Program-made: the position numbers and the translations under genes
The notes under the pieces: generated by a model
What the model was told of the DNA's origin: nothing
Seen by the model: the letters and a program-made list of their open reading frames with translations, nothing else
The model's database searches: none
In this document: positions 31,020-41,557 of the stretch, in pieces
Position numbering within the stretch: the stretch's first letter is position 1
Layout of the letters: each line of letters opens with the position of its first letter
Assembly: GCF_052857255.1 (NCBI RefSeq)
Contig: NC_135504.1
Span: 134,652,929-134,716,928 of the forward strand
Origin: Amblyomma americanum
Taxonomy: Eukaryota > Arthropoda > Arachnida > Ixodida > Ixodidae
DNA length: 64,000 nucleotides
Direction of reading: 5' to 3'

Positions 31020-32541
31020 AGTAGGAGGTCAAGATCGGTCCGAGTAGTACGGCTTCATACGTACAACATGGACGACGTCGACTTGTTGCTGGCGCCGCTT
31101 GGATGTCGATAATCCGTCCGGCACCACCTCATACGTGACGTCGGTTAAATGTCGCAGCACAACACAGGGCCCGAATTACCGCCGTAATAATTTTTCGGAG
31201 TCCACGACGGCGAATGGGCGTCCAGACCCACACTTCGTCGCCAGGTTCATACATGACATGTCTGTGGCGAAGATTGTAGCGTCGTGCGTCAGCCTCCTGC
31301 TGAGTTCTGATGCGCACACGCGCTAGTTGGCGAGCTTGTAGCGTCGTGCGTCAGCCTCCTGCTGAGTTCTGATGCGCACACGCGCTTGTTGGCGAGCTTG
31401 TAGCGTCGTGCGTCAGCCTCTTGCTGAGTTCTGATGCGCACACGCGCTAGTTGGCGAGCTTCCTCTGCGCGCTGTGCGAATTCCTCAGCGTCCTGATCGA
31501 CATCGTCGCCGTCGGCATTCGGGAGCAGCATGGCATCTAGCATAGTTTTCACTGGTCGGCCATGAAGAAGGCTGAAAGGCGTCATGCGAGTGGTGTCTTG
31601 TGCCGTATTTTAGGCGAACGTGACGTAGGGAAGAATTTCGTCCTAATTCTTGTGGTCTACGTCCACGTACTACATACAGAGCATGTCGGCGATTGTCTTA
31701 TTGAGGCGTTCCGTCAATCCATTGGTTTGGGGGTGATAGGCCGTCGCTTTACGATGACTGGTACCGCTGAAGCGGAGAACGGTTTCCAAAAGCTCGACCG
31801 TAAAGGCAGTTCCTCGGTCAGTTATAATGAGTGCCGGAGCGCCATGCCTGAGGACAATGTTCTCAACGAAGAACCGAGCTGCATCGGCGGCGGTACCCCT
31901 GGGCAGAGCCTTTGTCTCCGCGTAGCGAGTTAGATAAACGGTGGCGACAATAATCCATTTATTCCCGGCAGTATACGTCGGAAATGGTCCCAGGAGATCC
32001 ATGTCAATTTGCTTGAAAGGTGTCTTTGGCACTTGAAGAGGGTGGAGTAGACCGGCTGGTTTTTCAGGGGTGATTTACGACGTTGGAAGTCTACGCACGT
32101 CCGTACATAGTGCTTCACTGTCACCGGTAGTTTCGGCCAGTAGTATCCGCGCTGTACTCTAGCCAACGTGCGGGCGTAGCCTAGGTGGCCGGCGGTTGGC
32201 TCGTCGTGACACGCTTGCAAGACTTCCGTGCGAAGAGCTGTTGGGACGATGAGTAGATGACTGTTCCCCGCAGGACGGAAGTTCTTCATTACGTCGTTGC
32301 GAAGAAAGAATGACGAGATGCTGCGGGCGAAAATCTTAGGCACATCCGTAGTTCGCTTCTCCATGAAACCAATAAGAGGAAGCAATTCCTGGTCCTCTCT
32401 CTGCTCTTGGGCAAGAGTTGCGTCATCTATGACTCCTAAAAAAGCAGTGTCTTCATCGGTCATTGTGGAGGGTCCGACTGGTGCTCGCGAAAGGCAGTCA
32501 GCATCCGCATGCTTCTTTCCGGATTTGTAAATAACCGTCAT
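31020..32541 (-). pseudogene. Element E integrase
   Basis: HHCC domain with HDEPTAGHLGYARTL followed by CVDFQRRK, in which the CxxC has become CxxF. The catalytic core reads MDLLGPFPTY (first Asp), LIITDRGTAF (second Asp) and HPQTNGLTERLN (Glu), over 31670-32032. A conserved ATDYLTRY has become ATVYLTRY. The C-terminal domain (EPGDEVWVWTPIRRRGL at 31129-31317) comes after the 62-bp triplication. Frame changes occur near 31940-32030 and 31585. Confidence 0.85.
31276..31461 (-). repeat. 62-bp triplication inside the E integrase tail
   Basis: Three nearly identical 62-bp units start at 31276, 31338 and 31400, each beginning GTAGCGTCGTGCGTCAGCCT on the plus strand. Sister element G has this coding segment once (RLARLRIKDQQRSDARRYN). 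Since 62 is not a multiple of three, the expansion destroys the frame. Confidence 0.92.
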
Positions 32542-32565
32542 GTCGAACTCTTGTAACCGAAGGCT

Positions 32566-33054
32566 TCAACGCGCGAGTCTCCCTGAATGGTCCTTTAAGT
32601 TCGTCAGCCAACAGAGAGAGTGATGGTCACTAACGACTTGAAAGGGGCGAGCGTACAAGTAAGGGCGGAATTTCATTGCCGCCCATACAACTGCAAGGCA
32701 CTCCTTTTCTGTTGCCGAGTAGTTCGCTTCAGCTTTAGACAGAGTCCTGCTGGCATAAGCAATCACTTTTTCCACACCATCCTGGCGCTGCACCAATACA
32801 GCACCTAAACCCACATTGCTTGCATCGGTATGAAGCAGGGTAGGGGCGTCGTCATCAAAGTGCGCCAGGACAGGTGGCGTCTGTAGGCGTCTCGGGAGTT
32901 CATTAAAAGCTTGGTGCTCTTCTTCACTCCAGCGAAAGACAGCATTGTCGCGTGTCAGTGAAGTTAATGGCCAGGCAACTCGTAAGAAGCCAGAAATAAA
33001 TCGACGGTAATAGGCGCAAAGCCCCAGGAAGCGCCTAAGCGTCTTTTTGTCCAT
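32566..33054 (-). pseudogene. Element E RT thumb and RNase H
   Basis: [15 protein letters not shown] of the thumb, then RNase H motifs [16 protein letters not shown] (Asp), [14 protein letters not shown] (Glu) and [10 protein letters not shown] (Asp). The following GKKHADADCLSRAPV of the RNase H end lies at 32541 and beyond in the next frame. Length and spacing are the same as in G. Confidence 0.88.
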
Positions 33055-33211
33055 AGGTGTTGGGAACTCGGCTACTGCAAAGAGCTTTTCGTGGTCAGGC
33101 CGGACACATTCTTGGCTAATAACGTGTCCTAAGAATTGCAGCTCCTCGTAACCAAAGTGGCACTTCTCGGGTTTTGTGTGAGGCCCGCAGATCGTATGGC
33201 CTGAAAAACAG

Positions 33212-33970
33212 CTAAACAGCTATCAAACGGCGCAGATGCTCCTCGAAGGTTGCCGAAAACACGATCACGTCGTCAGGATACAGCAGGCATGTTTGCCACT
33301 TGAGTCCTGAGCGTACAGTGTCCATCAGCCTCTGAAATGTTGCTGGTGCCGAGCATAAACCGAATGGAAGAACCTTAAACTCATACAATCCGTCAGGAGT
33401 GATGAATGCCGTCTTCTCCCGATCCCTCTCATCTACTTCAATTTGCCAATATCCACTTTCCAAATCCATTGAAGAGAAGTAACGTGCATTTCGTAGCCGA
33501 TCAAGGGAATCATCGATGCGAGGGAGGGGGTACACGTCTTTTTTCGCCACTTGATTGAGCTTGCGTTAGTCAATGCAAAATCGTAAGCTGCCGTCCTTTT
33601 TTTTAACAAGTACCACGGGGGAAGCCCAGGGACTCTGTGACGGCTGGATAACGTCATCTCGAAGCATTTCGGCCACCTGACGCTGAATAGCCTCGCGCTC
33701 TTTCGGAGCCACACGGTAATGATTTTGTCGAATCGGGGGAATCGCGTCATCCGTGATAAAGTGATGTTTGGTCAAAGGTGTTTGGCTGACCCGCGATTCT
33801 GAAGCAAAACAGTCTCGAAAGTGATCTATGAGATCCAAAAGACGTTCCCGTTCTGAAGACGACATATTTGGACTCACATCGACTATCGGTGCGGCCGCGT
33901 TGCTCACTGATCCTTCCAGTTGCAGCACGAAATAGTCATGGTCACTTGGGACGCTATCGAAGAAGGCCAC
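33212..33970 (-). pseudogene. Element E reverse transcriptase
   Basis: RT fingers and palm in two frames: VIQPSQSPWASPVVLVKKKD and LRFCID at 33566-33970, then KDVYPLPRIDDSLDRL, FSSMDLESGYWQIEV (first catalytic Asp), LPFGLCSAPATFQRL and the YPDDVIVF box at 33212-33550. The Leu of the usual YLDD has changed to Pro, which would probably harm catalysis. Confidence 0.85.
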
Positions 33971-34843
33971 AGTTGTGCCTTCCGGAATTTTTCTGACGCT
34001 CGTCGCTGAAGTTTGTCAGCAGCACTGACTAGTCCTCGAGCTATAGAAACACCTCGGCTGAGTATCAGGGTGACGGCCCGTTCGGCGACGCCATCGCCGG
34101 TATGCGCCACGTCGCACTTCACTTCAACAAGAGAGCACAATCGCGGAGGTAATGTCACCCCCTCATTGGCAAGTCGTAAGGGCATCAGTGGTACTTACGC
34201 ATAACCAAGGTCTCCATGATTTTTGGGGAAGGCAACGACGTTGTCCCGAAAGCTGATCACAGCCCCATGAAGGCGCAGAAAGTCCATGCCCAAAATGAGG
34301 TCTTTGCAACAGTCTGAGAGGATAACGAAGCTGCCAACGAACACTGTTTCCAATTCCTATGCGGGCAGTGCACTTCCCAGTCGGTTCCAGTAGCTGACCC
34401 CCAGCACTTCTCATTACTGGCCCAGTCTATTCGGTTTTTACTTTGCGCAGCTTGTCAGCCAGTTTTTGACTAATGATTGAAAAATCCGCCCCGGTATCCA
34501 CCAGAGCGTGCACCTCCAGCCCATCAATGCAAACGGCGAGGTCAGCGCTATCAACGTCGTCTGGGTTGCTCGTCTCTCTCGGAATTTGCGGCGGATGTGC
34601 GGTAAGGTCGGCGCTGTTATTTTCGTCGTCGGGGCTGCTTATCTGGTTTGGCATGTTCGGCGCTAATATAGGCGGCAATTTCGGTGGTAGTGCGGCAGCG
34701 TCAATGTGAACAGAGGCGTCACAGTCATGGGTTGCGGTCGGCAGTTGCGGCGGTAGTGAGGGCTTTGAAACTTTTCGACTGGTTGCAACCTCCCCTCGCG
34801 AGGTTGCGGCGGTTAGTTTCCCCGGCGAGGGCTCGGGGTCCAC
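33904..34843 (-). pseudogene. Element E aspartic protease and linker
   Basis: VHALVDTGADFSIIS at about 34465-34510 is the retropepsin active site (Asp-Thr-Gly). Further on, in another frame, come LILGMDFLRLHGAVI and a linker with AVTLILSRGVSIARGL leading to RT, homologous to the same segments of G. It lies upstream of RT as in ordinary gypsy elements. The frame changes near 34425 and again near 34190. Confidence 0.8.
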
Positions 34844-34904
34844 CGTCCGCTAACGTCAGCATCGCTACGACGCGTCGGTGAAGAATAACGCCGTGGAGAT
34901 GGGG

Positions 34905-35196
34905 TTAATGCGGCGAGTTGGGCGGGTTGGTACATGGTTTTCTGGAAAAGCAGCGCTGAACAGACGAGGACAGAGACGAGGCGACAAGGACGGGCGCTGA
35001 ACTGACAAGAAATTTTATTGAAGGGATTCACACTTATCAACGTAGTGTAGCTACCGTTCGCGCATGCTCAGAAAAGTCAGCTCTTTTGGTGAAAGGGCGA
35101 TAGAGGCTGTGCTGACGCAGCCCTCTCCCAGGCTATATATCTGATTTGATTCTGGTATTTCTCTAGTCATACGTACACTGCTCTTTCTGATTATGG
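34905..35196 (-). mobile_element. 5'-truncated PLE fragment inserted in E gag
   Basis: Minus-strand PLE 3' end. The last 48 codons end in EGCVSTASIALSPKELTFLS with the stop at 35051, then a short 3' UTR with CAGCGC blocks and the terminus CCATGTACCAACCCGCCC. Both sides are gag sequence of E. Similar G-rich sequence on both flanks (GGAGATGGGG and GGAGGTGTCATGGGG) may be an imperfect target duplication. Unlike the other PLE copies it has no inverted piece. Confidence 0.8.
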
Positions 35197-36560
35197 AGGT
35201 GTCATGGGGAGCGGCGGCGGAAGCCCGGTGAGTCGGCTTCCCTGCTGAGCGGCGGGTCCTCGAGTTGGGCACGGCCAGCATTGAAATGGCGTCGAGCAGA
35301 ACCAGGCGGAAAGGCCTGCCCCTCTTGGTGGTAGCGGCAGTACCGATACACATGGCCAGGTTGTCCACAGAAGAAGCAGAGTGGTCGGCTGTCATAAGAG
35401 CGCCACAGGTAAGTTCGGCGCGGCTGAGGGCGGCTGGGACGTGCCCACGAAGGCTCCTGGAAGAACCGCGTCTGCTGACGGCTCGCTGAGCTCGGTGGGG
35501 CGTGGTCTGGCGGCGGATGACGAAGGACTTCCGCATAGCTCGCGGGTTGCGGCTCCGGCTCATCGTAAGGCGCCGTGTTGACGGCCGTGTTGCTGTTGGG
35601 TTGATGCACGTGGTACGGTTCGAAAACGGCTGCCGCGCTGTCAACTGGATGAGACTCGTGGTATGGTGCAGAGGGTGACAGAGCATGCCGGAGCTCTTTC
35701 CTAACGGCTGCTGCGACGGCCTCTGGTGACTGAACGCTCGTAGCAGTAATTCACTGCAGCTCCTCTAGGACAATTTCTCGAATGAGGTCTCGAAGAGTGT
35801 TCCCATCGGTTGCAGTGAGTGCCGCCGCAGTCGGTGGAGCACCGGTGAAGGGTCGGTCGTACTGGCGGCACTGTTCTTGGAGGGCTCGCTCTATAGCTGT
35901 AGCGTCCTTGACGAACTCACTGACGGTTTGAGGTGGGTTGCGCACCAAGCCGGCAAACACCTGCTCCTTGACGCCATGCATGAGATGTCGTAGCTTCCTT
36001 TGCTCAGTCATATCGGGGTCGGCACGGCGAAAAAGTTGAGCCATGTCTTCCGCAAACATAGCTACGCTTTCATTTGGTTTCTGGACGCGCACTTCAAGCA
36101 GGCGCAGCGCATTCTCTCGTCGATCAGTAGTGGCAAAAGTGTCCACCAGCTGGCGGCGGAAGTCATTCCATGTGGACAAGCTGGCCTCGTGGTTTTCATA
36201 CCAAGTTCTAGCAGTAGCCTGAAGTGCAAAATAAACATTGCAAAGCTTCTGGTCCACGCTCCACTCGTTGAATTTGGCCACTCGTTGAAACTGGTCGAGC
36301 CAGTCTTCCACTTCTTCAAACGCGTTCCCGCGGAAGCACTCCGGTACCTTGGTGTTGTGAAGAGTCACCGACGTAGGGGTGGGAGGTGCCATGGCTTGGA
36401 AGACCCGGCGAACTTTGACGTTTGAAGAGTCGCCCGGTAGATGGTTGTACTCCGGGGAAAGGCCTAGACGTCGGCGGCTAGTGCGATGGACAGGCGTGTC
36501 GATGTCTGGGACTCGCTGTGGACTGCCGGAAGGAGTCATGTGCATACCCAGCACCTCCAC
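35197..36560 (-). pseudogene. Element E gag
   Basis: Capsid gene: likely start MHMTPSGSPQRVP at about 36543. The core WLDQFQRVAKFNEW...ARTWYENHE...LFRRADPDMTEQRKL...HGVKEQVFAGL belongs to the retrotrans_gag family. A stop at 35751-35753 separates a proline-rich tail with the zinc knuckle CFFCGQPGHVYRYC (near 35330-35370). The tail is cut by the PLE fragment at 35196 and resumes at 34904 with SPRRYSSPTRRSD. Confidence 0.85.
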
Positions 36561-36563
36561 CAG

Positions 36564-36717
36564 TGTCAGGACTCGGTAGAACCCCGAGGAGAGCTGAAGG
36601 TAAAATGGTTTACTGGTTAACCAGAAAAAGTCCCTGCGCACTTCAGCTTCTTCTTCTTCTTCTTGCCTCGCGCTCGTAGACCAAGTCTTCATCTTTGGCG
36701 TTTTCTTGCATGCGGCA
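36564..36717 (-). repeat. 5' LTR of element E with adjoining primer-binding site
   Basis: Right LTR copy, 154 bp. In element orientation it ends CTGACA and is followed two bases later by TGGTGGAGGTGCTGGGTA (reverse complement of 36545-36562), the same primer-binding site as in element G. Confidence 0.85.
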
Positions 36718-37980
36718 ATATTTTATTGGTTGAAGTTTAAGATAAGCTGTCTCGTGACCTGCTGTTACGAAGAGTCAGAAGACAAGTTCTGATTTCATAG
36801 GCGCCCGTTGGCATCAAGAATGGCGTAGAAGAAACCCGCGAGTCAAGGCATGTGATATTCTGGGTGCCTTGGCTGCCCCCTACCAGTGACGCGAAGTAAT
36901 CATTAAATTTTTCTGCCCAAAGTTTTGCACTGACTGGTCTGTTATCAACCAAGACTTCAAACATGCCCCTGTCATGTCCACCGCGCTTCAAAACTTCATT
37001 TATTGTTTTTCATACAAGGTCACTCTCTTTAAATACGTCTGGATTAAGTAGTTTTTTCATATACTCTTGATTTATTAGGCGAAGAAAAGAGGTAACTTGA
37101 TTTCGATACGTCTTAAAACGCGCTCGAAGGATCGGTATTGATAAAGCAGTTGTAAAGATTCATTTTTTGTTTTATCATATGAAGGCATCCTTTTGGCGGC
37201 ACTTGCGGGGTTTTTTATAGTCACGAGTCGGAAAACTGTGGTCATGGACAGACTTAAATGTAGTAGTGAAGGCACCATTTGCGTTCTCTGGATCATTATT
37301 GCTGAGCACAAGACGCCAGTGCACGCCTGCAAGTGCTACTCGAAAATAATTTTATGTGCCCTGGTTTATACGCCGGTGCTATACCACAGAAAACTTCCGC
37401 TGTTTTGGGGGAGTAAATGAATCTACAAACTTAAATATGGGCAGATGATCGCTTATCTTAGCATTAATCACTCCTTAATGAAGACAGTCAACTGGATAGT
37501 TACTAATGAAGGCGTAAATTTAAGTCCCTGCCGGCGGCCGTGTGAGGTTATTTATGACATTATTAAATCCGTTGCTCTACAATATGTAGTCTACCTCACG
37601 TTTATTTGTCGATTGAGATCGATAGTCTATGTTAATATCACCGCTTAAAACTAGATTAAGCCTGTTTGCTGTCATCCATTGCAGATATTCATCAGGAAAG
37701 CCGATGAAATTGGAAATGCTGTCTTTAGAAGGCCGGTATATAACGGAGAAGACACTACTACCGCTTTGCAACAAAGACAGTATTTCGTAGTCCTGGCGGG
37801 TTATAGAAAAGTCGATAAGATTGGTGTATTTAAAAGTTTTTTCAAGTTCTATCAGGGCACCACCACCTCGTTTACCACAACCGTTTTGCACATGCGTGTT
37901 ATGACCAAACATGTCCGAACATGTTGTGAAAGTAAAACATGCGCTCTAATCGGTTCTTGCAATAAAAATGGAAAATATAT

Positions 37981-38347
37981 TGTCACGTGTGGTGACGGCA
38001 GCCGAAGCAGTGATGAAGACGGACAAAAGGGTCTTTTAAAAGGATGTTTATCGGGCTGACTTGCACCCAAAATGGACTGAATCATTTGGTGGCGGCGAAG
38101 CGACAAGCGTGCTTGGCGGTCGTCGAACAAAATGCCCGCCGCTGTCGGCCGTGCTCAATTTAAAGCTGATAGCGAATTTTCCAGATAAAGAGCGCAAAGT
38201 TACTAGAACATTCCGGAACAACTTAGAATCAGATCTGCCTGGCTGCGATCAATGGAGATAAATCTAGTCGCGTCTTGCGTCGCAAACAAAGCGATAAAGT
38301 GGTGTGGCGGCAGATTTGAAAAACGAACACTGCAAATATTCGCGGCA
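37981..38347 (-). repeat. Solo LTR of the G family
   Basis: A single 367-bp LTR, reverse complement of the G LTRs (51074-51446 and 56609-56981), from TGTCACGTGTGG to CGCGGCA, flanked by ATAT at 37977-37980 and 38348-38351. No internal element sequence adjoins, so it is what remains after recombination between two LTRs. It sits in LINE K. Confidence 0.9.
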
Positions 38348-38351
38348 ATAT

Positions 38352-38655
38352 CCCAGTTTTCCTTGCAGATGCCTCGTTAACGATTGTGGACCCTACCTAA
38401 GCCAGATCGCATGCCCGAATAGAAACAAAACTTCTGCTAAATTTCGTGGCCAAAGCTTTTGGACCCCGCCTGCACAGGGAAATACGTTTCCAAGCAGTAA
38501 GCAAAGATGGCCGTCTCTATGTTTCCTGGTAGAGTTGTCAGATACAGCCATGGACAAAAATTTTCTGGGTGCAGTATCACGGACAAATATTTTTTACTAG
38601 GTTTCTTTGCTGCCTACTCATATCGTATTTATTCCTGCCGATGGGGCAAGGATGT
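38352..38655. other. Unassigned, possibly 5' region of LINE K
   Basis: No reading frame of note. Position suggests a continuation of LINE K beyond the solo LTR, but I see no motif to prove it. Confidence 0.25.
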
Positions 38656-38790
38656 TTTTGAAAGTAAGAATGGCGCTAAAACGACAAAGACAAAGAGGCC
38701 TGTTGTGTTCGTGCCTCTTTGTCTTTGTCGTTTTAGCGCCGTCCTTACTTCTTTCAAGATATGAACCAACTAGCCCAAATCAAAGTACTT
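38656..38790 (+). repeat. Miniature fold-back PLE terminus
   Basis: Perfect 28-bp arms at 38672-38699 and 38713-38740 (core GGCGCTAAAACGACAAAGAC and its complement), extending imperfectly to about 45 bp, with a 13-base loop. The right side continues as a PLE 3' terminus (AAGATATGAACCAACTAGCC, near 38755-38774), while the left arm stops at GAAAG, about 20 nt short of that terminus. Confidence 0.75.
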
Positions 38791-39297
38791 CTCAAGAATG
38801 TTTCCTTATGCTTATATCGATTACATTCATCTGTTTCCACTGCTTTTACTGTAAATACGCGTTCCACAAACTTTTGTCCTTGTCTGTGGGTTATATTTAC
38901 GCAACGTGTACTTTTAACTAGCCGCGAATGGTGCAATTTAACATGCGAAGCGGTTAAATAAGCTAACTTGGAAACCACCCACAGATCTTTCGTGTCATAG
39001 AAAGAGAAGGGCTGCTGCACTCGACTTTCGAAGCTTTAGAACCACGGTTGCTTAGAGCATGCCTTAAAACTTTTTTCCCTGGTGGCGCCACTTTACGCAT
39101 CACTATAAATGTTCAAATGACGCCTTAGCAACAAACAAATATAGTATAAATGTTTACCAGAATAGTACCTCCGCGATCCCTGTTGCTATCGCCTATAATG
39201 TTTCGGCATTTGCACTAAGCTGAGCCGTCTAAGGAAGCAGCGGCAGCATGATATAGACGTCTGAAGACGAAGTAAAGCAACTTTGCATGTTTCTCAG
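38791..39297. other. Unassigned sequence
   Basis: AT-rich, no reading frame of note, no repeat recognised. Confidence 0.3.
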
Positions 39298-40720
39298 GGC
39301 ATTCACAAGCCTCGCCAGGAACAAAAGATCACAGCTGCTTCTACAGTCACGCATACAGCACCTGAATCAGACAGTGACCCCATACGTAGAAGACATGAAT
39401 AACCTTTTCCGATGTTGCGGATACTGACGTGACGGAAGAGAACAAGGGGTAGCTTTTGGTGCAAGGTGCTAAACAGGCACTTTTCTCTGGTATTACCCGC
39501 AGTCCATCGAATGCCGTCGCTGAATTCACGAAGCGGCCACCATTGAGGAAACTGTGGAAGCTCGAGCCCGCTATTTCCCTCTGCAGCTCCAAGTGACCTA
39601 GACAGCCATGCTGGATGGCACGGCCTTCGGAGGCAACCTGCAGGATGTCGTGCGCTACACTGCGTGGGAAGAGCTCTGTCGCCTGCTGCCATTTGCCAAC
39701 CAGCTTCAAGAAGTGCAGTATTCGCCTTGTCACCGCCATCGACACCTCCAGCGGGAGCTCTAACTATGGCCTACTGCGCTGCAGTGCGTAGTTCTGAGCC
39801 CCGACACCCCTTAAGATCTCCTTTTCGATTTGAACCCGCTGCTCCAGAACACGTCCTCCCTGTCCGCCGCCAGCCCAGCGTACGAGGAACTTCTGGAGGA
39901 CTTCCGACAACCACCCGCCGTGGTTTCATAGCGGTGAGGCAGGCCGTATTCTTCGGCACTGCCCGTACCAACGTATGGGTCTTCATGGGTTTGCCATAGA
40001 AGCACCACGACCATGCTACAGCCAACGCCCAAAAGAAATCGACGCCTACCTGCGTCGAGAGGAGAATGTGCTACACCGCTTTTCCCGCTCCCCATCGCCG
40101 TCAGATTCGCATTGCCAAGCCGTAGCTGCGCAGAAGCAGTGCAAAAAAGGTCCCCCAGGCCCCGAAGGCAAAACTGAAGACGGCAACCTTTGGTGGTAAC
40201 GTTGCTTGCCGACTAGTCGACGAAGATCCTCCACCGACCACGACACATGAGCTTGCCACAACAACTACGAAGACGCCGCACACGAGGACCAGCTCGATAA
40301 AAACACAACCCAACTTCAAAATGACGCCATCGCACAGAAGAATGAAGACAACCTGCGTCATGCACGGTCTCAGCAGCCGACAAAGCAGAAACCGAACTTC
40401 AAAGGCAACCAGCAATAAAAAAACGCAAGCCGCCGACCTTGAAGTCTCAATCGATGGCTGAAAAGATACCACGCTTGTTGAAACGGCACTATTGTGTGAT
40501 GAATGCAACATTCGCCACGCAGCTCAAGAAAGCAACGGCCACTTGGAACGGCCCACATTTCCGCAGTGACGGAGGCCACCTAGTTTCACCACCAGGGCAT
40601 TGTACCGTGCGTGTGCCGGTAAGCGGACATACCTGCCCTGTTATACCTTCATAGTCCTGCAGATAATGATCGGGAGAAAACAACTTAAGCATGGACTTTG
40701 GGAGCGTTAGCTCTACTACT
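39298..40720 (+). pseudogene. Degraded gypsy H, gag and protease
   Basis: A heavily mutated relative of G. At 39298 it opens with FTSLARNK and follows the G gag core through YVEDMNNLFR and a region matching the knuckle (EAGRILRHCPYQRM near 39930-39990). It then gives GLHGFAIEAPRP...EIDAYLR and ends DGNLWW at 40197, where G has GSNLWR. The protease part at 40439-40660 reads YCVMNATFATQLKK...GGHLVSPPGHCTVRV but has lost the Asp-Thr-Gly triad. Numerous stops and frameshifts. It breaks off near 40720. Confidence 0.75.
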
Positions 40721-41557
40721 CCCGTTACTCAAGGTCGTGTGAGTAGGCAACACAAGGTCATTGTATAAAAATGGCGAACACCATGGTTAGCGTTTGCATA
40801 AAAAAAATTGTATATCACGTGACCAGCATGGCTGCCATATTGGTACCAAGGTGGTCATAGAGCTTCTTACTGTACACAAGAGGGAAAGCTAGCGGCTCTT
40901 CACTTCATCCACCATGGACTCTCAAGGCTTGCCGAGTACACAGCACACTGTATTAGTATTTAGTTATTTGTTGACTGTGCTATGTTTTGGATTTCGTTGT
41001 TTGTACAATTTCGTTTTCATCACTGTAGTTTTTACTGATGTTTTGTGCGCTTTGTGGCTGCGTAGTGCGGCTACGCGTGCATTCATTTGAGATCCGAAGC
41101 ATCCGAAGGCGCTTGACTCCAAGTGGGCTGAGCGCAGTGTCTGGTGCCTGCTGGGCCTAAATTCCTTTTGCCCCCTCACTTTGTTGCCATTCACGCATAA
41201 GTTGAATTTTGCTCAGCGGCAACCTGTGCACTGAAAGGTGAAAGAAAAGAAAAAGTTTTTTTTGTAAACTGACAATTAAGCAGTGTGCTGCCGTGACCAC
41301 TCTGCACATTTCTCGTAGGTATCTGGGGTACACTTTAAAAGCACGAAGTACTTCTACCAGCGCCACTTATGTTAACCTTACTCGCCGAGGATTGCGTTTG
41401 TTCCATTAAGAAGACTGGCGATAATCGCACTTTGCATGCAGGTACCATTTTCACTTCATGAATTAATTTCGCAAATACCCGTATGTTGCATTTATCAGCA
41501 CGAACACTGCTGTCCCTTGTGGTAGGTGAGGTTTGCGTTTCCTAATTCAGTTTTCGC
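40721..41557. other. Unassigned sequence
   Basis: No recognised coding motif; short frames only. Part of the block that interrupts gypsy H. Confidence 0.3.

Larger units (their letters stand above)
30824..36717 (-). mobile_element. Gypsy element E, structurally complete but mutated
   Basis: Minus-strand Ty3/gypsy element, 5.9 kb, with short LTRs (151 and 154 bp, TGTCAGGACT...GC(G/A)(G/A)CA) and a 4-bp target duplication ATAT at 30820-30823 and 36718-36721. The order is gag, protease, RT, RNase H, integrase, the normal gypsy order and opposite to A and B. All domains are present but scattered over several frames. It carries an inserted PLE fragment and a 62-bp triplication. Confidence 0.88.
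29744..38350 (-). mobile_element. LINE K (CR1/L2 type), split by element E and a solo LTR
   Basis: Minus-strand LINE in pieces at 29744-30823 and 36718-37980, perhaps continuing past 38348. The endonuclease lies at 37577-37912 (RGGGALIEL, SVIYRPSKDS, LSGDINIDY). The RT N-terminus is at 36737-36991, continuing beyond element E at 30650-30823. VIYADDTTLFFRAAH lies near 30120-30220. Across the ATAT duplication of E the frame rejoins as SRCNISPVLEH. Many stops and frameshifts make it an old copy. Confidence 0.75.

Noticed and set aside
31276..31461. CRISPR-like or satellite array
   Set aside because: Units are contiguous without spacers and fall inside an integrase coding region; a local triplication explains them.
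38656..38790. rho-independent-type terminator or miRNA hairpin
   Set aside because: Eukaryotic context, and the right arm is continuous with a PLE 3' terminus.
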